Assembly (NCBI GenBank): GCA_964573205.1
Contig: CAZNIT010000020.1
Span: 1-53,357 of the forward strand
Direction of reading: 5' to 3'
DNA length: 53,357 bases
DNA from: QNZT01 sp964573205
GTDB lineage: Bacteria > Campylobacterota > Campylobacteria > Campylobacterales > QNZT01
Shown: positions 25,514 through 33,243 of the stretch, in pieces
How the letters are laid out: each line of letters opens with the position of its first letter
How positions within the stretch are numbered: position 1 is the stretch's first letter
Notes under the pieces: generated by a model
Seen by the model: only the letters and a program-made list of their open reading frames with translations
What the model was told of the DNA's origin: nothing
Database searches by the model: none
Program-made: the position numbers and the translations under genes

Positions 25514-25519
25514 TATAAT
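25514..25519 (+). promoter_or_regulatory. Extended -10 box directly in front of a start codon
   Basis: TGGTATAAT is an extended -10 motif ending 6 bases before the ATG at 25526. Transcription would begin at or next to the A of the start codon, implying a leaderless mRNA for the following gene. Confidence 0.6.
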
Positions 25520-25525
25520 GATAAT

Positions 25526-26575
25526 ATGAGAGTTTTTATAAAAATAGTTGCATTTTTTACTTTGTTATTTTCATCCTTTATGATTTACGAACATTATGAG
25601 TTAAATCGTAAAGCGGAACTCGACTCTCTTAAGAGAATAGATCCTTTGCCGGAGGCTATGAATTTGATTGAACGGCAAAGGTATGCTGAAGCGGCGGAAT
25701 ATCTTGAATTTTTTTTAAGATACGACTATGTTAAAAACGATTCGAAAGTAAAAGAGCTTTACGATGCTTTGGAATTTAAACGAAATAGTATGGGTTATCA
25801 GAGTCAAAAAGCGCTGGAAGGTGTGTTAAAAGGGAAAAGCGACGAAACGATAGGACGGGTTTTTGCCGGAGTGAGTGATTTTTTTCTTTTTGGAGATTTG
25901 AGAGATTTGACGATCGAGGGATATCACTATCTAAAAGGTGAAAATGTCGATGAAGTACTCGTGGGACTCTCGACGATAGGAGTTATAGCTACGGGTGTGA
26001 CGATGTTTAGTGCCGGGAATTCGACGCCGATTAAGGGTGGAATAAGCGCTATGAAACTCATAAAAAAGAGTGGGAAAATGCCGCTATGGATGGAGAAGTT
26101 TATCATTCGTTCAGCAAAGCAAGTCAAAAGCAGCGGTGATATAAAGCCGATAAAAGGCTTTTTCGAAGATATATATTCTAGCATAAAAAATAGCGGATTC
26201 AATACTACCGTAAAGCTCTTAAACAGGTCGCCGAACTTGAAGGCTTTTCATAACTCCTTGGGATTTGCGAAAACTTTCGGTAAAGAGAGCGGGGTGCTTT
26301 TGAAAGTGCTGGGAGATGATGCACCTATTTATTATAGACTTCTTAAAGATAAGACAAGCAAAAAGACATTTTTAAAAGCTTCGACTTACGGCAAGCGGGG
26401 AATAGTCAGACTTGCGAAAATGGGTGAAAAATCTTTTTTAAAGAGTCTCAAACCGGTCGCCAAAACTTCGAGACTTGCCAAGATATTTAGCAAAAACGTA
26501 ACAAAAATGCTTCATAAAATTCCCGTTGGAATATATATACTTTTAGCGATGATAAGCTTAGTGTTTTTAATCTGA
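25526..26575 (+). CDS. Unrecognised 349-aa membrane protein
   Basis: I do not recognise this protein. It has an N-terminal hydrophobic segment (about 4-20, signal anchor), a helical region (about 30-100) with TPR-like spacing ('EAMNLIERQRYAEAAEYLEF'), a Gly/Thr-rich hydrophobic stretch (about 140-165), a strongly basic region (about 180-330) and a C-terminal membrane helix (about 332-349). The two end helices would leave the middle in the periplasm. No ribosome site precedes the ATG; instead a -10 box does. It is convergent with comM, with only 2 bp between stops. Confidence 0.8.
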   Translation: MRVFIKIVAFFTLLFSSFMIYEHYELNRKAELDSLKRIDPLPEAMNLIERQRYAEAAEYLEFFLRYDYVKNDSKVKELYDALEFKRNSMGYQSQKALEGVLKGKSDETIGRVFAGVSDFFLFGDLRDLTIEGYHYLKGENVDEVLVGLSTIGVIATGVTMFSAGNSTPIKGGISAMKLIKKSGKMPLWMEKFIIRSAKQVKSSGDIKPIKGFFEDIYSSIKNSGFNTTVKLLNRSPNLKAFHNSLGFAKTFGKESGVLLKVLGDDAPIYYRLLKDKTSKKTFLKASTYGKRGIVRLAKMGEKSFLKSLKPVAKTSRLAKIFSKNVTKMLHKIPVGIYILLAMISLVFLI

Positions 26576-26577
26576 AT

Positions 26578-28086
26578 TTATCTAAATCTGTACTGCAAAG
26601 CTTCGAGAAGATCGGATTTTTCTATTTTATCATGATCTTCGATATCCGCAACGGTTCTTGAAATTTTAAGCGTTTTGTTTATGGCTCTTCGACTAAGGTC
26701 AAATCGTATGGTCGCATTCTCTAGGATTTGTGAGAGATCATTATCAAGAGAACAAAATCTTTCTATCTCTTTATCGCTTAATTTACCGTTAAGTTCTTTT
26801 TGGCCTCTCTCTTTTTGCTTTTTAAAGACCCTTTTGACTATTTCGAACATTTGGGCGGATGTAATCGAAGTGGTGTCTTTTGGTGAGATTTCACTCATCT
26901 GTATATAGATATCTATTCTGTCAAGAAGTGGAGACGAAAGTCGTTTTTTGTATCTGCCGATCTCAAGATCGCTACACAGACACTCTTTTTCAGTGCTAAG
27001 TAGATTTCCGCACGGACAAGGGTTCATCGCACCGATAAATAGAAATTTTGTTTTATAGCGAATTTTGCTATTAACTCTGGATATTAGGAGTTGATGATCT
27101 TCCAAAGGCTCTCTTAGACTCTCGAGAATCGTTTTGGGAAAGTGGGGTATTTCATCAAAGAAGAGTACGGCATTGTTGGCAAGGGATATTTCGCCTATGC
27201 GGGCATTTTTGCTTCCTCCCCCGAAGATACTGGCTTGTGTTGCAGTATGATGAGGAGATCTAAAGTTTCTGATCGGCTTGAAATCAGGCTCTTTTTTTTC
27301 AAGAGCGTCGAGTTTCGCTTTTTCCAAAATTTCATCCTGACTCATCGGCGGTAAGATATATTGTATTCTTTTTGCACTCATACTCTTTCCGCATCCGGGA
27401 CTTCCTTCAAAAAGAATATTGTGCATACCGCATGCGGCTATAAGCGAAGCTCTTTTTGCAATTTCCTGTCCTTTTATCTCCTTGAAATCGAGAGGAAATT
27501 CTTTTATATAGTAATAGTTTTCGCCGCATATGTTTATGCTGTCGTAGTTTAAAAAACCTGATGAATTTATATATGGTTTCGTCGTTTTTGTCGTAAATAT
27601 CTCTATTGCTTCTTTAAGATTATCGGCAGGATAGATTTGCAATCCGGGAATTTTTTCGATTTTTTCAACGCTTTGTTTCGGAACTATCACCTTTTTGATA
27701 AGACCGTCTTTTTTAAGAGATAAAATTATCGCAAAAAGAGTTGATGTATCTTTTAGTTTTCCATCAAGTCCGAGTTCTCCAAATGCCGTAAAGTCGTTAA
27801 AATCGACTTCGTTTTTTTGAAGAGCGATCAAAAGAGCTATGGGAAGGTCAAAGTGGCTTCCTTCCTTTTTTAGATCGGAAGGGGAGAGGTTGACGGTAAC
27901 TTTTTGTGGCGGAAATTTGAAACCGATAGCACTCAGTGCCGATTTTATTCGTTCTTTCGATTCTTGGATAGAAGTTTGTGCCAATCCGACGATTGAAAAA
28001 CTAGGAAGTGCTCTGACAAAAGCCACTTCCACTTCGACCGCTTTTGCGTCAAAAAGCTCAAGAGTAGCGCAGCGCAACCGCTTCAT
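26578..28086 (-). CDS. comM: ComM/YifB-family Mg-chelatase-like AAA+ ATPase
   Basis: A 502-aa protein. The N-terminal LonC-like domain has 'VALPSFSIVGLAQTSIQESK'-type sequence (residues about 24-46). The Mg-chelatase AAA+ core has Walker A 'EGSPGCGKSMSAKRI', Walker B 'AVLFFDEIPHF' and 'SPLLDRIDIYI' with the arginine sensor. 'MNPCPCGN' is the zinc-binding loop of the family. ComM is a helicase for branch migration during natural transformation in Vibrio and relatives. It follows def by 3 bp in the conserved tig-clpP-def-comM order. Confidence 0.94.
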   Translation of the reverse strand: MKRLRCATLELFDAKAVEVEVAFVRALPSFSIVGLAQTSIQESKERIKSALSAIGFKFPPQKVTVNLSPSDLKKEGSHFDLPIALLIALQKNEVDFNDFTAFGELGLDGKLKDTSTLFAIILSLKKDGLIKKVIVPKQSVEKIEKIPGLQIYPADNLKEAIEIFTTKTTKPYINSSGFLNYDSINICGENYYYIKEFPLDFKEIKGQEIAKRASLIAACGMHNILFEGSPGCGKSMSAKRIQYILPPMSQDEILEKAKLDALEKKEPDFKPIRNFRSPHHTATQASIFGGGSKNARIGEISLANNAVLFFDEIPHFPKTILESLREPLEDHQLLISRVNSKIRYKTKFLFIGAMNPCPCGNLLSTEKECLCSDLEIGRYKKRLSSPLLDRIDIYIQMSEISPKDTTSITSAQMFEIVKRVFKKQKERGQKELNGKLSDKEIERFCSLDNDLSQILENATIRFDLSRRAINKTLKISRTVADIEDHDKIEKSDLLEALQYRFR

Positions 28087-28089
28087 AGA

Positions 28090-28605
28090 TTATTTTTTGC
28101 CTTTGAGTTTTTTCTTCCACTCTTTTTCGAATTTTTTTCGTTTTAAAAAAGAGAGTTTTTCTATAAAAAGTTCTCCTTTTAGATGATCGCATTCGTGTTG
28201 AAAAGCTATCGAAAGCAGGTCGTCATACTCCGTTACGATTTCATCTCCGTGTCGGTTTCGATACGAAACTTTTATCTTTTTAGCTCTTTGGACGTCTTCA
28301 TAGTATTCGGGGACGCTAAGGCATCCCTCCGTATAGACCGTACTTCCGTCCATCTCGAGTATTTTCGGATTGATGACTTCTATGAGGTTCTCTTTGAGTT
28401 GTTTGTCATCTTTATCGGGGATATTTATAATGAGCACATTTAGGGGAACGGCTATCTGGATCGCCGCTAACCCTATGCCGTTTTTATCCATCATGGTTTC
28501 GTACATATCGTCAAGCAGAGTATGTAGTTGTTTATCGAACTTGCTTACGTCTTTTGATGGTTTTTTTAAAAGCTTGTCCGGATAGGTAATGATTTTTCGG
28601 ATCAA
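28090..28605 (-). CDS. def: Peptide deformylase
   Basis: A 171-aa metalloprotease removing the N-terminal formyl group from new proteins. All three motifs are present: 'GIGLAAIQ' (43-50), 'EGCLSVPE' with metal ligand C95, and 'QHECDHLKG' with H137, E138 and H141. Length is normal. It starts 9 bp after the GGDEF-like gene, in the conserved protein-maturation cluster. Confidence 0.96.
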   Translation of the reverse strand: MIRKIITYPDKLLKKPSKDVSKFDKQLHTLLDDMYETMMDKNGIGLAAIQIAVPLNVLIINIPDKDDKQLKENLIEVINPKILEMDGSTVYTEGCLSVPEYYEDVQRAKKIKVSYRNRHGDEIVTEYDDLLSIAFQHECDHLKGELFIEKLSFLKRKKFEKEWKKKLKGKK

Positions 28606-28614
28606 AATCTTTTC

Positions 28615-29622
28615 CTAGTGAAGCTGATTTATCACTGTTGAGATGATCTGCTCTTTTGTCTGGTGGGTGACGATTTTCGTAACGGCGAAATCAAGTTCTA
28701 TGTCGATATTTTGCGAATCGACTATATAGTTTGTAAAACCTATCATATGGTCGATACTATCAATAACTTTTTGAGCTTGTGAGACATTTGTATGTTTTAA
28801 AAGAATTATAAATATATCGTTTCCAAGATGAGCGACTATATCGCTTCTTCTTGATCTATTCATAATCATGTTGGCGACATTTTTTATGACTAGCTCTTGA
28901 TCTTTTCTCAGTTTTATCTTTTCAAACGATTTCGTTTGTATTTTAAAAGCCAAAATGGAGCTCTCATGTCCGAAAGTCGAGATATTTTTCTTCTCCGCTT
29001 CGAGCGCTTTGAAGAGATAGTTTTTATTGTAAACATCGTATTTGGGATCGAAAATCGAATTTTTGTGAAATTGTTTGATGCTCTCCGAGACTTCTATATA
29101 GCGCTCTTTTAAGGATGCTTGTTGTTTTTCGAGTGTACCTATGATTTCATCGAGATTTTCTTTATAAGCTACTAAAGCGAGCTGTCCGGAGCCGTTTACG
29201 ATTTCTTGTTTTTTTATCTTCGTCAATTTTCTGAGTTTGTTGATTTTTGAGTACATATTGGATACGGTATCAAGAATCGCTTTGATCTGTTTGAAGCTCT
29301 CTTTTATATTGTTCTCAACCTGCGCTACATAGTTATGCTCCTCAACCGCTTCGGCATCGAGAACTTTGAGAATACTTTTTCTTTGAACAAGCGGTTTTTC
29401 CTCAAGCAGTTTTTCAAAGTATATGGAGTAGTTTTCGGGTGTCGCCGGAATTTTTTCATTGATCATTTTCTCTATAACCTGCTTAGAGAAAAGCCCGACT
29501 TGTTTGACCGTGGTATTGTCATCGCTAAAGGTTACACCGTTTTGTTTATCTTCTATTTTCATTTTTTGCTTCTTAGTATCTTTTTCGATTATCGTACCTT
29601 CTTGGTCAATGCAATATAACAT
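28615..29622 (-). CDS. Coiled-coil protein with degenerate GGDEF domain
   Basis: A 335-aa soluble protein. Residues about 45-190 are helical and coiled-coil prone ('FSKQVIEKMINEKIPATPEN' start). Residues about 190-335 form a GGDEF fold: 'FDPKYDVYNKNYLFKALEAE' replaces the usual LTGLxNR motif, and the signature loop is GNDIF (267-271) instead of GGDEF. Catalytic and metal-binding residues therefore appear lost, and diguanylate cyclase activity is unlikely; a GTP- or c-di-GMP-sensing or scaffolding role is more plausible. It starts 7 bp after clpP with AGGG as ribosome site and is tucked inside the clpP-def cluster. Confidence 0.88.
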   Translation of the reverse strand: MLYCIDQEGTIIEKDTKKQKMKIEDKQNGVTFSDDNTTVKQVGLFSKQVIEKMINEKIPATPENYSIYFEKLLEEKPLVQRKSILKVLDAEAVEEHNYVAQVENNIKESFKQIKAILDTVSNMYSKINKLRKLTKIKKQEIVNGSGQLALVAYKENLDEIIGTLEKQQASLKERYIEVSESIKQFHKNSIFDPKYDVYNKNYLFKALEAEKKNISTFGHESSILAFKIQTKSFEKIKLRKDQELVIKNVANMIMNRSRRSDIVAHLGNDIFIILLKHTNVSQAQKVIDSIDHMIGFTNYIVDSQNIDIELDFAVTKIVTHQTKEQIISTVINQLH

Positions 29623-29629
29623 CGTAACC

Positions 29630-30217
29630 CTATTTAAAACTTTTTTCCAGTACTTTGTCGATCAAACCATACTCTTTAGCTTCGGGCGCGCTCATAAAAA
29701 AATCTCTTTCGGTATCTTCGCGAAGTTTTTCCAATGGTTGCCCGGTTTGTTCCGCCAAAATATGGTTTAGAGTATCTTTCATTCTTTGAATCTCTTTTGC
29801 TTGGATTTGAATATCCGTCGCTTGTCCCTGCGCTCCGCCTAGGGGCTGGTGAATCATAACCCTGGCATGAGGGAGGGCGTATCGTTTTCCTTTCGCTCCC
29901 GACGAGAGTAAAAAAGCGCCCATTGACGCCGCTTGACCTATGCAAATTGTACAGACGTCCGGTTTGATATAGTTCATAGTGTCGAACATACTCATACCGC
30001 TGGTAATCACGCCGCCCGGCGAGTTGATATAAAGGAAGATATCTTTATCGGGATCTTCGGCTTCCAAAAATAGTAGTTGAGCTACGACCGTCGATGCTAC
30101 GGCGTCGTTCACTTCACCGCTTAGCATAATGATTCTATCTTTCAGGAGTCTGGAAAAAATATCGTAACTTCTTTCTCCTCGTCCGGTTTTTTCCACTACA
30201 ATTGGTACATAACTCAT
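29630..30217 (-). CDS. clpP: ATP-dependent Clp protease proteolytic subunit
   Basis: A 195-aa serine protease subunit. It has the catalytic Ser in 'CIGQAASMGAFLLSSG', His in 'ARVMIHQPLGG' and the downstream Asp in 'EDTERDFFMS'. 'FLYINSPGG' is the oxyanion-hole strand. It assembles as a tetradecamer and works with ClpX or ClpA. It lies 16 bp after tig and 7 bp before the GGDEF-like gene. Confidence 0.97.
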   Translation of the reverse strand: MSYVPIVVEKTGRGERSYDIFSRLLKDRIIMLSGEVNDAVASTVVAQLLFLEAEDPDKDIFLYINSPGGVITSGMSMFDTMNYIKPDVCTICIGQAASMGAFLLSSGAKGKRYALPHARVMIHQPLGGAQGQATDIQIQAKEIQRMKDTLNHILAEQTGQPLEKLREDTERDFFMSAPEAKEYGLIDKVLEKSFK

Positions 30218-30233
30218 ACGTTTTCCTTTGTCG

Positions 30234-31532
30234 TTACTTTTTTTCGTTGAAAAGTTTCGTAAAAAGTTTATCTTCTACGATCGCCATTTTTACAGCCGGT
30301 AACAATCCTTGCTCTTCATATTGCTTGATAAGAGCTTGAGGATCTTGACCGCTTTGAAGAGCTTCAAAATATAGTGTTTGCATAACCTCTTGATCTTCAA
30401 CGGCTATCTGCTCTTTTTTCGCAAGCTCATCCACTAAAAAAGTCAGTTTAACGCTGTCGATGGCATCTTTTCTAAACTCTTCTCTTTTCGCTTTTGCCGC
30501 TTCAACGTCCGTCGTGTATTTTTTAATCTCATCTTCCTCCATAGAAGGAAGAGCGTTTCTAAACGCCATATCGATCTCTTGTTCGACTATATTTTCGGGA
30601 AGATCGATTTCGTATTTTTCAACCAACGCTTCGACAAATTTCGGTTTTACCTCTTCTTGGTAAATTTTAGACAGCTTTTCGTTTTCAAGCTGGTTTTTAA
30701 CCTTTTCTTCAAGCATCTCTTTTGTCGGAGCGTCCTCACCGGGAACAAGCTTTTTCAACAGCTCTTCATCTATATCGGACGGAATCACCTTTTCTTGAAT
30801 TTCTAGTAAAGTAACTTTGAAAGTAGCCTCTTTTCCGGCAAGATCGGCGGAGTGATACTCTTTTGGAAAGGTAACTTTTATCTCTTTTGTTTCATCTGTT
30901 TTCATCCCTATCATCTGCTCTTCGAATCCGGGAATAAAGCTACCGCTTCCTATCTGAAGAGTATAAGCTTTTGCGCTGCCGCCCTCAAAAGGAGTAGAAT
31001 CGATAAACCCTTCAAAATCTATAAGAGCATAATCCCCCTCTTTAAGAGCTCTCGGCTTTTTTAATTTTTCAATCGGAGCGGAAGATTTGATTAAATCGTC
31101 GATTCTCTCTTTTATCTCCTTTTTTGTCGCTTTTGGAACTTTAAAATCCGGAACGAGTTCCTTGTAGCCTTCGACTTCGATTTTAGGTTTTGTAGCGATT
31201 GAAATTTCCACATCGAAATCGCCTTGTTCGTTCTCTTCGAATTTTTTTACGCTAGGTTCGCCGATAATATCGGTAGGATCGATCTTGAGATCTTCAAGTG
31301 ATTTTTCATACACTTCTCTCAACGCTTCGTTTTGCGCGTCTTGTTTGAGTTTGTCGCCGTATCTGGCTTTGATTATGTGTGCCGGCACTTTACCTTTTCT
31401 AAAACCGGCTATTTGCATATCTTTCGCGGCAGCTTTTGCCAAAGCGGTCTCTTTTTGATCGATATCCTCTTTTGAAATCGTTGCTTCTACACTTGCGTTT
31501 GCCGTATCGATCTTTTTTGTCTTTAAATCCAT
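30234..31532 (-). CDS. tig: Trigger factor
   Basis: A 432-aa ribosome-bound chaperone. The N-terminal domain contains the ribosome-binding loop 'GFRKGKVPAHIIK'. A FKBP-type isomerase domain occupies the middle ('EGDYALIDFEGFIDSTPFEG', 'GSGSFIPGFEEQMIGM', 'TFPKEY'). The helical C-terminal arms follow. Length is normal. First gene of the tig-clpP-GGDEF-def-comM cluster and divergent from the lipoprotein at 31646. Confidence 0.96.
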   Translation of the reverse strand: MDLKTKKIDTANASVEATISKEDIDQKETALAKAAAKDMQIAGFRKGKVPAHIIKARYGDKLKQDAQNEALREVYEKSLEDLKIDPTDIIGEPSVKKFEENEQGDFDVEISIATKPKIEVEGYKELVPDFKVPKATKKEIKERIDDLIKSSAPIEKLKKPRALKEGDYALIDFEGFIDSTPFEGGSAKAYTLQIGSGSFIPGFEEQMIGMKTDETKEIKVTFPKEYHSADLAGKEATFKVTLLEIQEKVIPSDIDEELLKKLVPGEDAPTKEMLEEKVKNQLENEKLSKIYQEEVKPKFVEALVEKYEIDLPENIVEQEIDMAFRNALPSMEEDEIKKYTTDVEAAKAKREEFRKDAIDSVKLTFLVDELAKKEQIAVEDQEVMQTLYFEALQSGQDPQALIKQYEEQGLLPAVKMAIVEDKLFTKLFNEKK

Positions 31533-31645
31533 TAAAATTCCCTCTGTAAGTTTTATAAATTGTCGCAGATAATATCTAAAAATTGCTTTTATGTAAATAA
31601 TTGTATGCTAGTATGGCGGGAATCAATAGAACTTCGGGAGTATTT

Positions 31646-32365
31646 ATGAAAGCATTTATGACAATTGCGGCGATCGTGTTGTTGTTTGGCGGATGTGCTT
31701 CGAAAATCGTGCCGGGACATGCTCGGCAAAAAGCGGAACATATCAGTTTGGAGAGTCTTGAAAAAGAGAGTAAAAAAGCGGAGATAAAAACCTCTTCCGT
31801 AAAAATACAAGAGGCGACGCAATTAAATGCGACACTCGAGTCAAATGCAACTCAACCGACGGTGCGAGAAATCGAAACGCTTAAAGAGGTTGAGGAAGAG
31901 ATAGATCAAAAGCCGAAAAACAGATTTCCAAGATCCGAGTTTATCTCTTCGCATCCCTATAAAATTACGCTAAGGACTAAAAAATTCGCCTTTTCGGATA
32001 CCGGTTTTTTAAATAAATATGACAATCTGCTGAATCTGGAAGTATTTACAATGGGGAAATTAGCTCTTGATCTTCGTGTCTCTTTGGATGAAGACGATAT
32101 TTGTGTAGATCAGCTATGCAACACGAAAGAGGGTTTTAATCAGACATTTTTGTCTGCTTCGTATCCTGATGATTTGATTCAAAAGGTTCTTCAAAGAAAG
32201 CCGATTTTCGGCGGTAAAAATCTCAAAAAGACATCAAATGGTTTTATGCAAAAAATCATGACGAATCGATACACTATAAAGTATAAAATATGGCCCGGAA
32301 ATATTTACTTTAAAGATGCTAAAAACAAGATCATGATCAAATTGAAAAGGCTTCCCGATGAGTAA
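31646..32365 (+). CDS. Lipoprotein of unknown function
   Basis: A 239-aa predicted lipoprotein. I start it at 31646, where GGGAG lies 7 bases upstream; the open frame extends to 31601 but lacks a ribosome site. The signal peptide ends in a lipobox, LFGGC with C17. A Glu/Lys-rich linker (about 30-100) precedes a C-terminal domain (about 105-239) with alternating beta strands and two cysteines ('DDICVDQLCNT') that may form a disulfide. The domain resembles small AMIN-like or assembly lipoproteins of Campylobacterota, but I cannot name it. The stop overlaps nfo by 8 bp. Confidence 0.82.
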   Translation: MKAFMTIAAIVLLFGGCASKIVPGHARQKAEHISLESLEKESKKAEIKTSSVKIQEATQLNATLESNATQPTVREIETLKEVEEEIDQKPKNRFPRSEFISSHPYKITLRTKKFAFSDTGFLNKYDNLLNLEVFTMGKLALDLRVSLDEDDICVDQLCNTKEGFNQTFLSASYPDDLIQKVLQRKPIFGGKNLKKTSNGFMQKIMTNRYTIKYKIWPGNIYFKDAKNKIMIKLKRLPDE

Positions 32366-33206
32366 ATTCGCGGGCGCGCATGTAAGTGCGAGCGGTGGAG
32401 TTTTCAACGCTCCTTTGAACGCGAAGGAGATAGGAGCCAAAGCGTTTGCTCTTTTTACGAAAAATCAAAGACAATGGAAAGCGAAACCTCTTGATGAAGA
32501 GACGATCGATAAATTTAAGCAAAATATGGAAATTGCCGAAATTTTACCAAAACATGTTCTTCCTCATGATAGCTATCTTATAAATCTGGGACACCCCGAA
32601 GAGGAGAAGCTTCAAAAATCTCTCGACGCTTTTATCGACGAAGTTCGAAGATGCGAACAGTTGGGGCTGGATAAGCTCAATTTTCATCCTGGGAGCCATC
32701 TAAAGAAGATCGATGTCGAAGAGTGCTTGAATAAAATAAGCGACTCTATGAACAAAACTTTGCAAGTAACTTCAGGTGTAACGTTGGTAATAGAAAATAC
32801 TGCGGGACAGGGAAGTAATCTTGGATTTAAGTTTGAGCATTTGGCATATTTGATAGATAGATCAATAGATAAAAGTCGGGTAGGGGTGTGTATTGATACC
32901 TGTCATATGTTTACTGCGGGATATGACATACGCACGAAAGAAGCATACGATAAAAGCTGGAAAGAGTTCGATGAAATCGTAGGATATGAGTATTTAAAAG
33001 GTATGCATATTAATGATTCGAAGCCGGAACTAGGATCGAGAGTGGATCGTCATGAGAGTTTGGGAAAAGGGAAAATCGGACTTGAGGCATTTGAATTTAT
33101 CATGAATGATCCTAATATGAACGATATACCGCTTATACTGGAGACCGTTGACGACTCTATTTGGGCGCAGGAGATAGAGCTTCTATACTCTTTTGTGCAA
33201 AAGTAA
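32358..33206 (+). CDS. nfo: Endonuclease IV (apurinic/apyrimidinic)
   Basis: A 282-aa TIM-barrel AP endonuclease with the three-zinc site: 'GAHVSASGG', 'LPHDSYLINLGHP', 'LNFHPGSH', 'LVIENTAGQGSNLG', 'VGVCIDTCHMFTAGYD', 'MHINDSKPELGSRVDRHESL' and 'PLILETVD'. It cuts 5' to abasic sites in base excision repair. Translationally coupled to the upstream lipoprotein gene by an 8-bp overlap, and followed by a strong terminator that includes its stop codon. Confidence 0.96.
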   Translation: MSKFAGAHVSASGGVFNAPLNAKEIGAKAFALFTKNQRQWKAKPLDEETIDKFKQNMEIAEILPKHVLPHDSYLINLGHPEEEKLQKSLDAFIDEVRRCEQLGLDKLNFHPGSHLKKIDVEECLNKISDSMNKTLQVTSGVTLVIENTAGQGSNLGFKFEHLAYLIDRSIDKSRVGVCIDTCHMFTAGYDIRTKEAYDKSWKEFDEIVGYEYLKGMHINDSKPELGSRVDRHESLGKGKIGLEAFEFIMNDPNMNDIPLILETVDDSIWAQEIELLYSFVQK

Positions 33207-33236
33207 GAGACAAATTCCTTGTCTCTTACTTTTTTA
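33201..33236 (+). terminator. Rho-independent terminator after nfo
   Basis: A perfect 13-bp stem (AAGTAAGAGACAA at 33201-33213 with TTGTCTCTTACTT at 33219-33231), a 5-nt loop and a following T run. The nfo stop codon lies in the left arm. Confidence 0.9.
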
Positions 33237-33243
33237 TTTTTAA

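Noticed and set aside
27839..28186. 115-aa plus-strand open frame opposite comM and def
   Set aside because: Spans the junction of two well-supported genes in antisense and has no ribosome site or family resemblance.
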